From Marchantia polymorpha subsp. ruderalis (lineage: Eukaryota; Streptophyta; Marchantiopsida; Marchantiales; Marchantiaceae): 64,000 nt of DNA. Numbering within the stretch: the first letter of the stretch is position 1; every line of letters starts with the position of its first letter. Shown here piece by piece: positions 28,611 through 37,926 of this stretch. The position numbers and the translations under genes are program-made. Below the pieces are notes generated by a model. That model was not told where the DNA came from, did no database searches, and saw only the letters and a list, made by a program, of their open reading frames with translations. The DNA is taken from contig AP031356.1 of NCBI GenBank assembly GCA_037833965.1, positions 11,988,501 to 12,052,500 of the forward strand. The letters are read 5' to 3'.

Positions 28611-28622
28611 ATCCGATAAAAT
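28611..28622 (+). other. Fold-back extension of the U6 5' end
   Basis: ATCCGATAAAAT directly follows the U6 5' end and is the reverse complement of the U6 stretch next to its 5' hairpin, making an inverted repeat with 17-nt arms and a CGAA loop (28589-28622). It fits self-priming: the 3' end of the U6 cDNA folds on its hairpin and copies 12 nt of itself. Confidence 0.8.
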
Positions 28623-29570
28623 AGAACCACCGGCAACACTAAACTCCTAAATAAAAATTTCCTAAGACTCCAAGATACTAGATGAGCTCTTCTACATCGA
28701 TTTAACAATGAATATAGAGCTTTGTAACCAGCTTCTACTCTCTTTTGTACACAAAGTGCCCAACTATAATTCTGAGAAAAATCAATGCCTAAATATTTGT
28801 AACTCTTCACTTGCTCCAATTCTAGTCCCTTGTAAAAGAGAGAGAACTTGGATCTAGTGCCCACAAGAATGATCTTTGATTTTTCCAGATTGACCTCCAT
28901 CTGATTTCGAGTACAAAAGCTAGCCAAAGTATCAAGGTGTTTCTGTAAACTAATTGCATCACGTGCTAGTAATATGATATCATCTGCATACAAAAGAGCT
29001 TTGATCACAAAGTCTCCAAGTTTGACTCCTTCACTCTCACAATCATCCAACCACCTTTCTATATCATCTATGAATATTCCGAATAGAGTAGGAGAGAGAG
29101 GACAACCTTGAATAACTCCAATGGTGCTCGAGATCTCTTGAGGCTGAGAGGCATCAATCTTAGCTCGAACTGAAGTGTATAAAGTGGCCACAGCTCCGAG
29201 TAGATTAGCCGGTACTCCAATGTCTTGTAGTCTTTCCCATAAAAGCTTTCGAGGAACAGTATCAAAAGCTTTCTTCAAATCGATGAAGGCACAAAATAAA
29301 GCTTTCCCATTGCCCTTGGATTTCTCCCATAAAACACGTAAGGCCAAAATATGGTCAATAGTGTTGTATGTAGGACGAAAACCGGCTTGGGCCTTTGCTC
29401 TCTTCTGAAAATCCTCTGTCCATGTGCTCAACTTCGATTCTACCAACTTCCCAAACAACTTGGCAAAAACACTACCAACCATGATGGTGCGATAGTTTGT
29501 CACCACGTCCTTCCTTCCTGATTTATGAATAGGAACAATCTTCCGCATGGACCAAGTTGATGGAAAACCA

Positions 29571-29591
29571 TTTACCATTTACCATTTACCA
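29571..29591 (+). other. Tail-only insertion, exactly (TTTACCA)3
   Basis: 21 bp inserted after target AAAACCA, followed by TGAACC. Target ACCA coincides with tail ACCA. The insertion splits the C RT frame at residues WSTSFPNG. Confidence 0.85.
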
Positions 29592-29947
29592 TGAACCGTA
29601 GCATCTTCCAAAAGCTTAGTGAGAACCGGTCCAATACAATCTCCTCCCCACTTGATAAGTTCAATGGACAAGCCATCTAAATCCTCACATTTGCCATTTG
29701 TTAATTTTCGGAGAATAGTCATCACCTCTCCTTCCGAAAATAATCCAGGTGTTGCTTCGCAATATGGCATAGATGTGGCTTCTGGAAAGAAATAGAGCTT
29801 TTCGGCAAAAGCTACCAAAGACTCGGAATCAAGAGAAGGTTTTGACGATGGTGTAGCTAATCGTCTCCAAAAGGACTTGGGATCCTTCATCAGGTCCTTT
29901 GTCAAGGATTCTTGCTTTCGTCTTAAGAAAGCTCGTTTCTTAGACTT

Positions 29948-30064
29948 ACTTAAGAACGCTGCATCAATGCCTTGTTGTGAAGGAAAACATCAAATTATCA
30001 TGTTGTTTATTTATAATGAAAATTGAAAACATGTTGTTGCATTTCAAAACTTTGAGGCAACATC
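29948..30064. other. Scrambled junction with filler DNA
   Basis: Joins LINE-C ORF2 to LINE-A 5' UTR. It contains about 30 bp of plus-strand LINE-B RT (GCTGCATCAATGCCTTG) and about 75 bp of AT-rich sequence with short internal repeats (AACATCA, CATGTTGTT). No tail or target duplication is visible. Probably a repaired break. Confidence 0.65.
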
Positions 30065-30604
30065 ATTTCGAAACTTTGAGTTTAGGGATTTGAGCATGAA
30101 TCTTGCGGGGGCCATATCTTCTTGCTGGAGTGTCAACAGGAGCTGAGATTTGGTGAGCTTGTTCACAACGGCCGGGTGCACATACCTGCAAATTTTCAGC
30201 CCCAACGGAGCTGCAGTCAAGAAGTTGTCATTTCGAAACTTTGAGTTTAGGGATTTGAGCATGAATCTTGCGGGGGCCATATCTTCTTGCTAGAGTGTCA
30301 ACAGGAGCTGAGATTTGGTGGGCTTGTTCAAAACGGCCGGGCGCACATACCTGCAAATTTTCAGCCCCAACGGAGCTGCTGTCAAGAAGTTGTCATTTCG
30401 AAACTTTGAGTTTAGGGATTTGAGCATGAATCTTGCGGGGGCCATATCTTCTTGCTGGAGTGTCAACAGGAGCTGAGATTTGTTGGGCTTGTTCACAACG
30501 GACGGACGCACATACCTGCAAATTTTCAGCCCCAACGGAGCTGCTTTCAAGAAGTTGTCATTTCAAAACTTTGAGCTTGTGTAACATCTTGCAAAGTTGG
30601 GTTC
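30065..30604 (+). repeat. LINE-A 5' UTR monomers (about 3.3 x 165 bp)
   Basis: CGGCCGGG-type core at 30169, 30334 and 30499 (165-bp period), ending at the ORF1 ATG. It faces the 5' UTR of the minus-strand A at 27446-28002, about 2 kb away. Confidence 0.86.
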
Positions 30605-31342
30605 ATGATGGATTCTGAAAACAAACTTCTCAATCTTGTGCAATCGGTTTTGGAGGAATTGAAAGTGCTACGCCAAGAATTCAAGGCACAAAATGTTGCC
30701 TTGGCTGCTGCAAAGAATGAAATCAGGGAGTTGAAGATTTCTCTCAAAAGTTTTGAGAAGTTCATGCTCCAAATCTCTGGATCTGTTGAGGACATTCAAG
30801 ACAAGGTTGGTTCTCAAGCTTCTACTGTTACTACTCCTGCTTTGCATGAAGTGGTTGAAACTCTAGAGGTGAAAATGAAGTCCTATGCTGAAGCTACCAA
30901 GTCTGCTCATATCTCTTTCTGTCAAGAGCAAGAGATTGAAAAGGCTAATCAATTTGCTCGTATGAAGAATGTGAGGATTTCGGGTCTACCTGAATCTGAG
31001 AAGGAAGAGGTGAAGAGTGTGGTCACCAAGTTTTTGACTGAAACACTTGATGTTGCTAATCCGGATTTGGCTCATGCTTATCGTATTGGCAACAAAGGCA
31101 CACAACCTCGTGCCATTATTGTTAAGTTTGTGGATCAAGCTCAACGTGATATGGCTTTAGCTAACAAGGCCATTCTCAAGGGACGGAGGATTTGGTTAGA
31201 TCCAGATCTTACACCTCTTCAAGTTGAAGCAAGGAGGAAGGAGCTTGCAAAAGTCAAAGAAGCTCAAGATGCAGGTTTTGTTGCTTATCTACGTGATAGT
31301 CAAGCTATTATCACCAAGAGAAGGAGACAATCATCAACCTAG
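30605..31342 (+). CDS. LINE-A ORF1, intact
   Basis: 245 aa, MMDSENKLLN to KRRRQSST, with coiled coil, RRM and C-terminal domain as in 26708-27445. Differences from that copy are a few residues (for example ISLKSFEKFM, DVANPD). It ends TAG CAATCC (31340-31348), in frame with ORF2. It belongs to the element whose ORF2 is split by a LINE-B at 32866. Confidence 0.92.
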   Translation: MMDSENKLLNLVQSVLEELKVLRQEFKAQNVALAAAKNEIRELKISLKSFEKFMLQISGSVEDIQDKVGSQASTVTTPALHEVVETLEVKMKSYAEATKSAHISFCQEQEIEKANQFARMKNVRISGLPESEKEEVKSVVTKFLTETLDVANPDLAHAYRIGNKGTQPRAIIVKFVDQAQRDMALANKAILKGRRIWLDPDLTPLQVEARRKELAKVKEAQDAGFVAYLRDSQAIITKRRRQSST

Positions 31343-31366
31343 CAATCCAAGAGATTGAGGGTGTTG

Positions 31367-32865
31367 ATGTGGAACATAAGAGGCCTATCTACTACTAAGT
31401 ATGTGAGTGCACATCCGATTTGGAAGATGGCAGACATCCTCAACATTGTTGAGACTTGGGAGCATGAAAGTAATGTTATTGGAGAGATACAAGGGTTTAC
31501 TCTTGTGGGATCTACTTGGAACCATAGAAATCGACGAGCAGGAAGAGGCTTTGGAGGCATTGCTACTTTCATCAGATCTGAACTTCTTCCTATGATACAT
31601 TTGGAAAGCCAAGATATTGGGAAACAATATCATTGGCTTCGTCTTGGATCGATTGGAGGATCTTACAGTTATTTGGCAGTTTGCTACTTTGCACCATTAT
31701 CCATGCAGATCTACTCCACAAGCACTTGCAATCGAAGTCAACCATTCCATCGGCTCATAGGAGATGTTCTCAAATATCAAGACAAAGGTGAAGTTTTTCT
31801 TGTTGGAGACTTCAATGCCCGCATAAGTTCCGCTCAATTTACACAATTTGATAGTTCCTTGTCTTCTCACTCTTTTGAAGAAAGTAGAGATAGTTTGTGG
31901 TCTAGAGTCTCTTGTGATCCTTGTACAAATGATTTGACTGAGCATTTCTTGACTTTTGGAGCCACTTGTAATCTGAAAGTTCTCAATGGTGTTTCTTTCT
32001 TTCCCAACTCTCACTCCAATACATGTTTTTCCTCTACTGGTGTTAGCACTATAGATTATCTTTTGTCCTCTGCCACTAATAGTTCATTTATCTCAGCGTT
32101 TGATATTCTAGAGCCTCAACCAGAATCAGATCATACACCTCTTTTATTTACTCTTTTGTTGTCAACGTCAATCCCTCTCCCTACATGTCACTATGTTTCT
32201 ACTTCCCCCAAGTTTTGTTTAGATGCTAGTAAGAAGCAACTTTATAGTGAACATTTCCAAGACCTCTTGACTTGTACTACTTGGAGCCTTGATCCACATA
32301 CATCTAGTTTGCAACTAACTGAGTTGCTCCAAAACTCTGCTTCTAAGTTCTTTTTGAGACATAAGACCAGGAGAACTAGAGGTCTTCCTTGCAATGGATG
32401 GTTTGACTTTGATTGCAAGCAAGCGAGGGCGAGATCACTTGATAAATCCTTGGATCTTCACAATCAGTTGATTATGACAAGACTTTACAAAGACTTGGTG
32501 AAGTCCAAGAAACGAGCATTTTTGAGGCAGAAGCAAGAGTGTTTGACAAAGGAGCTCTTGGAGAATCCCAAATCCTTTTGGAGGCGGTTGGCAGTACGAT
32601 CTTCTAAACCTACTCTTGATCCCAAATCTTTGATTTCTTTTGCTGAAAAGCTTTATTTCTTTCCCAATGTTGCATCTATGCCACATTGTGAAGGAAATCC
32701 AGGCTTATTTTCAGAAGTTGAAGTGATGACTCAACTTAGACAATTGGCAAATGGTAAATGTGAGGATTTGGATGGGCTTTCCATTGAACTTCTCAAGTGG
32801 GGAGGAGATGCTATTGGGCCTATACTCACAAAAGTGTTAGAGGATGCTGCTATTCATGGCTTTCC
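31367..32865 (+). pseudogene. LINE-A ORF2, N-terminal part (endonuclease, linker)
   Basis: ATG at 31367. Endonuclease motifs are complete, and the linker (FFLRHKTRRTRGLPCNGWFDFDC) and RT-proximal region run to EDAAIHGFP. The frame is cut at 32865 by a LINE-B, whose 5' junction shares TTTCC with the target. The remainder is at 35533-37232; joined, the two parts would lack no codon that I can see. Confidence 0.9.
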
Positions 32866-35415
32866 AATACGTGCTTTTCTCCTACAGGTGTTAGCACCAT
32901 TGATTATCTTCTATCTTCAGCCACTCATAGCTCTTTTATTTCGAAATTTGATATTCTAGAACCTCAGCCAGAGTCAGATCATGCACCTCTCTTATTTACT
33001 CTCTTGTTATCAAAAACAATCCCTCTCTCTCCATGCCATTCTGTTTTAGCTTCTCCCAAGTTTCGTTTAGATCCTAGTAAGAAAGAGTTGTACATGTTAC
33101 ATTTTCAAAACCTTTTGACTCACACTTCATGGAGCCTTGATCCACATACAGCGAGTGGGCAATTAATAGAGTTGCTCAAAGACACTGCTTCTAAGTTCTT
33201 TTTGCGGCACAAGGATCGAAGAGCTAGGGGGCTTCCTTGCAATGGATGGTTTGACTTGGATTGTAAGCAAGCGAGGATGAGATCAGTTGACAAGTCTTTG
33301 GATTTCCAAAGTCGGCTTACCTTGACAAGGCTTTACAAAGACTTGGTGAAGTCTAAAAAAAGAGCTTTTTTGAGGACGAAGCAGGAATCCTTGACAAAGG
33401 AGTTGATGGAGAATCCCAAATCCTTTTGGAGACGGTTAGCTGTAAGGTCTTCAAAACCTACTCTTGATCCCAAGAGTTTGATTGACTTTGCTGAAAAGCT
33501 TTATTTCTTTCCCAACGCCGCATCAATGCCTTGTTGTGAAGGAACATCAGGCTTATTTTCTGAATCAGAGGTGATGACTCAAGTTAGAAAATTAGCAAAT
33601 GGTAAATCGGAGGATTTGGATGGTCTCTCTATTGAACTTTTGAAGTGGGGAGGAGATCTTATTGGACCGAGACTCACCAAAGCGTTAGAGAATGCAGCTA
33701 TGTATGGTTTTCCTTCAGCTTGGTCATTACGGAAGATTGTGCCTATTCACAAGTCAGGAAGGAAGGACTTGGTGACAAACTATCGCACTATCATGGTGGG
33801 TAGTGTTTTTGCCAAGTTGTTTGGCAAATTGGTGGAGTCAAAGTTGAGCACATGGACTGAATCTCACCGAAAGAGAGCGCGGTTTCAAGCAGGCTTTCGC
33901 CCCACATACAACACCATTGACCATATCTTGGCTTTGCGTGTTTTATGGGAGAAGTCGAAGGGCAATGGCAAAGCTTTGTTTTGCGCCTTCATTGATTTTA
34001 AGAAAGCTTTTGACACCGTACCTCGTGAGCTATTATGGGAAAGGCTGCAAGTCATTGGAGTACCATCAGATCTTCTAGCAGCTGTGGCCACGCTTTACCA
34101 ATCTGTTCGAGCCAAGATCAACACTTCTCAAACTGAAGAGGTTTTGAGTACCATTGGAGTGATTCAAGGTTGTCCTCTCTCTCCTACTCTATTTGGAGTT
34201 TTTATAGATGATATCGAAGAGTGGTTGGAGGCATGTGATAGTGAAGGTGTCAAGCTTGGAAACTTTGTTATCAAAGCTCTCTTGTATGCAGATGATATCA
34301 TATTACTAGCACGTGATGCAATTAGTTTACAGAAACACCTATACACTTTGGCTAGCTTTTGTACCCAGAATCAGATGGAGGTAAATATAGAGAAGTCCAA
34401 AGTCATGATAGTGGGCACTAGATCCAAGTTTTCCTTCTATTACCAGGATCTACAATTAGAAGAGCTGAAGAGTTATAAATATCTAGGCATTGATTTTTCT
34501 AATGATTATAGTTGGGCACTTTGTGTGCAAAAGAGAGTAGAAGGTGGTTACAAAGCTCTATATTCATTGCTAAATCGGTGTAGAAGGGCTCATCTTGTGT
34601 CTTGGAGTCTTAGGAAATTTTTATTTAGAAGCTTAGTGTTGCCGGTAGTATTGTATGGAACCCAAGTGTGGGGTCCTGGTTGTAAGAAGACAGGATGGGA
34701 GCGTGTGGAGAGGGTGCAGAAGATATTTCTACAAGAAGAATTGGGTGTGAGAAACCAAACCTCATATGCTATTCTTCTTGCGGAAACAGGTTGTTTACCT
34801 CTAGAGGCTGAAGCTCTATACTTGACCATCACTTACATCACAAGGGTGAGATCTCTTGATGCTTCTCGCCTTCCTCCTCAGGCTTTGAGTGCCACACGTG
34901 CCAAAGGATGGTTAGCGGATGTGATAACTTGGTCTTTGAGGTGGAATGTGACGGAACGCGATTGGGACCTACAACCTATAGCACTACGTGAACGTCTAAA
35001 GGAGGAGTTTCTGAACATTATTTGGAGCAAGCGCGGCACCAAGATGCAGTTTTATCAACTTCATGTGAATCCTATGCTTGTTTATTGTGAACAGGATTAC
35101 CTACTTGCAGGAATCTCTACGTCCTTACGTCATCTTATTGCTAGGCATAGAACCGGATCTCATAGGCTAGGAATTGAGGAAGGACGTTGGCTTAATATTG
35201 ATAGGAGTCAACGTATTTGTAGGCTATGTGATGGAAGAGAAGTTGAGGATGAAGAGCATGTATTTCTTACTTGTACTAGATATGCAGAGATTAGAGTGAC
35301 TCATAATATAGATGTAGAGAATTTTTATTCTTTGTTACAGTTAGTTCCTTTTGATTTAGGTTGTTATATTAGGGACATTATTAGTTATCGTTCTAGTGCT
35401 CTTGGCACTAGCTAG
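32866..35415 (+). CDS. LINE-B ORF2 fragment, open, RT and CCHC complete
   Basis: About 849 open residues, from the end of the endonuclease (STIDYLLSS, SDHAPLLF) through RT (QAGFRPTYNTIDHI, FIDFKKAFDTV, QGCPLSP, YADDIILLA, KYLGIDFS) to the finger ICRLCDGREVEDEEHVFLTC and SSALGTS. The frame is undamaged but lacks the endonuclease N terminus and any proper start. It is the cleanest B RT in the window together with 41363-43737. Confidence 0.9.
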   Translation, partial: NTCFSPTGVSTIDYLLSSATHSSFISKFDILEPQPESDHAPLLFTLLLSKTIPLSPCHSVLASPKFRLDPSKKELYMLHFQNLLTHTSWSLDPHTASGQLIELLKDTASKFFLRHKDRRARGLPCNGWFDLDCKQARMRSVDKSLDFQSRLTLTRLYKDLVKSKKRAFLRTKQESLTKELMENPKSFWRRLAVRSSKPTLDPKSLIDFAEKLYFFPNAASMPCCEGTSGLFSESEVMTQVRKLANGKSEDLDGLSIELLKWGGDLIGPRLTKALENAAMYGFPSAWSLRKIVPIHKSGRKDLVTNYRTIMVGSVFAKLFGKLVESKLSTWTESHRKRARFQAGFRPTYNTIDHILALRVLWEKSKGNGKALFCAFIDFKKAFDTVPRELLWERLQVIGVPSDLLAAVATLYQSVRAKINTSQTEEVLSTIGVIQGCPLSPTLFGVFIDDIEEWLEACDSEGVKLGNFVIKALLYADDIILLARDAISLQKHLYTLASFCTQNQMEVNIEKSKVMIVGTRSKFSFYYQDLQLEELKSYKYLGIDFSNDYSWALCVQKRVEGGYKALYSLLNRCRRAHLVSWSLRKFLFRSLVLPVVLYGTQVWGPGCKKTGWERVERVQKIFLQEELGVRNQTSYAILLAETGCLPLEAEALYLTITYITRVRSLDASRLPPQALSATRAKGWLADVITWSLRWNVTERDWDLQPIALRERLKEEFLNIIWSKRGTKMQFYQLHVNPMLVYCEQDYLLAGISTSLRHLIARHRTGSHRLGIEEGRWLNIDRSQRICRLCDGREVEDEEHVFLTCTRYAEIRVTHNIDVENFYSLLQLVPFDLGCYIRDIISYRSSALGTS

Positions 35416-35532
35416 GGTTTGGCCTTTGGGGTCTCTTCCCTTGTTTGTGGCTGTCGCTTGTATTGTGTTTTTCAGCCTTTTGACCCTTTGGGTCCCCCGG
35501 GCTTGATCTATTACCATTTACCATTTACCATT
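32866..35532 (+). mobile_element. LINE-B insertion, 5'-truncated, splits LINE-A ORF2
   Basis: Starts inside the B endonuclease (NTCFSPTGVSTIDYLL) and runs through ORF2, 3' UTR (GGGTCCCCCGGG) and heptamer tail (about 35510-35532). LINE-A resumes at CATCTTGGTC with no obvious target duplication. Confidence 0.9.
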
Positions 35533-37232
35533 CATCTTGGTCTCTACGGAAGATTGTTCCTATTCACAAATCTGGGAGCAAGGCCTTGGTGACAAACTAT
35601 CGCACTATCATGGTGGGTAGTATTTTTGCCAAGTTATTTGGCAAATTGGTGGAGTCAAAGTTGAGCACATGGGCTGAATCTTGTCAGAAGAGAGCGCGGT
35701 TCCAAGCTGGTTTTCGTCCTACATTCAACACTATAGACCATATCTTGGTTTTACGTGTTCTATGGGAGAAATCCAAGGGTAATGGAAAAGCTTTGTTTTG
35801 TGCCTTCATTGATTTCAAGAAAGCTTTTGACACAGTACCTCGTGAGCTTTTATGGCAAAGATTGCAAGCCATTGGAGTACCATCAGATCTCTTGGCAGCG
35901 GTGGCTGCATTATACCACTCAGTTCGGGCCAAGATCAACACTTCTCAAACCGAAGAGATTATCAGCACCATTGGAGTCATTCAAGGTTGTCCTCTCTCTC
36001 CCACTCTCTTTGGAGTTTTCATAGATGATATAGAAAGGTGGTTGGAGGATTGTGATAGTGAAGGTGTTAAACTTGGAGGCTTTGTCATCAAAGCTCTTTT
36101 GTATGCAGATGATGTCATATTACTAGCACGTGATGCCACTAGTTTACAGAAACACCTCGACACTTTGGCTAGCTTTTGTACTCAAAATCAGATGGAAGTC
36201 AATTTGGAGAAGTCCAAAGTCATTCTTGTGGGCACTAGATCCAAGCTCTCTTTCTGTTACAAAGGATTAGAGTTGGAACAAGTGAAAAGTTACAAATATT
36301 TGGGCATTGATTTCTCATCTGATTATAGTTGGTCACTTTGTGTGCAAAAGAGGGTAGAAGCTGGTTTCAAAGCTCTATATTCATTGCTAAATAGATGTAG
36401 AGGAGCTCATCTAGTGTCTTGGAGTCTTAGGAAATTCTTATTCAGGAGCTTAGTGTTTCCCGTTATCTTATATGGAACACAAGTGTGGGGTCCTGGTTGT
36501 AAGAAGACAGGTTGGCAGCGTTTGGAGAGGGTGCAAAAGATTTTCTTACAAGAAGAATTGGGTGTGAGGACCCAAACTTCTTATGCAATTCTTCTTGCGG
36601 AAACAGGTTGTCTACCTCTTGAGGCTGAAGCTCTCTTTTTGACTATCACTTACGTCAAAAGAGTGAGATCTCTTGATGCTTCTCGACTTCCTCTTGAAGC
36701 TTTGCGTGCCACACGTGCCAAGGGTTGGTTTGCAGATGTGGTGACTTGGTCTTTGAGGTGGAATGTGACGGAACTCGATTGGAATTTGCAACCTATTGCC
36801 CTACGCGAGCGTATTAAGGAGGAATTTCTCAGCATTATGTGGAGCAGACGAGGCACCAAGATGCAGTTTTATCAACTTCATGTGAATCCTATGCTTGTTT
36901 ATTGTGAGCAAGGATACTTACTTGCAGAGATATCTACTTCTTTACGTCATATTATTGCTAGACATAGAACTGGATCCCATAGTCTTGGGATTGAAGAAGG
37001 GCGTTGGTTGAACATTGATATGAGTGAACGTATTTGTAGGCTATGTGATGGAAGAAAAGTTGAGGATGAAGAGCATGTATTTCTTACTTGTTCTAGGTAT
37101 GTAGAGATTCGAGTGGCGCATAAAGTTGATGTCGAGAATTTCTTTTCTCTGCTTCAACTCGAGCCTTATGATTTAGGTTGTTACATTAGAGATATTATTA
37201 GTTACCGTTCTAGTGCTTTGGGCACTAGCTAG
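35533..37232 (+). pseudogene. LINE-A ORF2, C-terminal part (RT, CCHC)
   Basis: Continuation of 31367-32865. Opens at SSWSLRKIVPIHKSG, then RT blocks including YADDVILLA and the finger ICRLCDGRKVEDEEHVFLTC, with stop at 37230-37232. It carries private changes such as DYSWSLC and NIDMSER. Intact apart from the LINE-B split. Confidence 0.9.
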
Positions 37233-37348
37233 GGGGTTCTTTTGGTTCTCTCCTAGTTTGGAGTTGGATTGTTTGTATTGTGTTTTTTAGCCTTTTGACC
37301 CTTTGGGTCCCACGGGCTTGATCTATTTACCATTTACCATTTACCATT
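37233..37348 (+). repeat. LINE-A 3' UTR and tail
   Basis: A-type 3' UTR with three heptamers at about 37326-37348. The following base is inside ORF1 of another A copy (ATCACCAAGAGG); tail ATT and target ATT coincide. Confidence 0.9.
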
Positions 37349-37926
37349 ATCACCAAGAGGAGGAGACAATCATCAACCTAGCAATCCAAGAGATTGAGGG
37401 TGTTGATGTGGAACATAAGAGGCCTATCTACGACTAAGTATGTGAGTGCACATCCGATTTGGAAGATGGCGGACATCCTCAACATTGTTGAAACTTGGGA
37501 GCATGAAAGTAATGTTATTGGAGAGATACAAGGTTTTACTCTGGTGGGATCTACTTTGAACCATAGAAATCGACGAGCAGGAAGAGGCTTTGGAGGCATT
37601 GCTACTTTACCATTTACCATTTACCATTTTACTTTCATCAGATCTGAACTTCTTCCTATGATACATTTGGAAAGCCAAGATATTGGGAAACAATATCATT
37701 GGCTTCGTCTTGGATCGATTGGAGGATCTTACAGTTATTTAGCAGTTTGTTACTTTGCACCATTATCCATGCAGATCTACTCCACAAGCACTTGCAATCG
37801 AAGTCAACCATTCCATCGGCTCATAGGAGATGTTCTCAAATATCAAGACAAAGGTGAAGTTTTTCTTGTTGGAGACTTCAATGCCCGCATACGTTCCGCT
37901 CAATTTACACAATTTGATAGTTGGAG
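37349..37926 (+). pseudogene. LINE-A: ORF1 end and partial endonuclease
   Basis: Last codons of ORF1 with TAG CAATCC (37379-37387), then ORF2 from ATG at 37406 to about QFDS of the endonuclease. A tail-only insertion sits at 37609. At about 37921-37930 a deletion of more than 1 kb joins the endonuclease to the RT (LVESKLSTW) out of frame. Confidence 0.85.
37609..37630 (+). other. Tail-only insertion (22 bp), ACTTT duplication
   Basis: ACCATTTACCATTTACCATTTT flanked by ACTTT at 37604-37608 and 37631-37635, inside the endonuclease. The 3' junction keeps TAC in common with the target. Confidence 0.86.

Larger units (their letters stand above)
28003..29947 (-). pseudogene. LINE-C ORF2 RT region, broken by four insertions
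   Basis: Continuation of the C element starting at 22964. It reads VNPMLIYSEQGYL, then the upstream thumb region (ALYLTITYIRRVRSL), RT blocks YADDIILLA, QGCPLSP, FIDLKKAFDTV and QAGFRPTYNTIDHI, and on to SKKRAFLRRK. It is interrupted by a tail-only insertion (28076), a U6 retrocopy (28515) and another tail-only insertion (29571), besides the large LINE-A. It ends at about 29947 in a rearranged junction, so endonuclease and ORF1 are lost. Confidence 0.87.

Noticed and set aside
32797-32865. Start of the 872-aa ORF at 32797 as a real start
   Set aside because: The first 23 residues are LINE-A read out of frame before the LINE-B junction.
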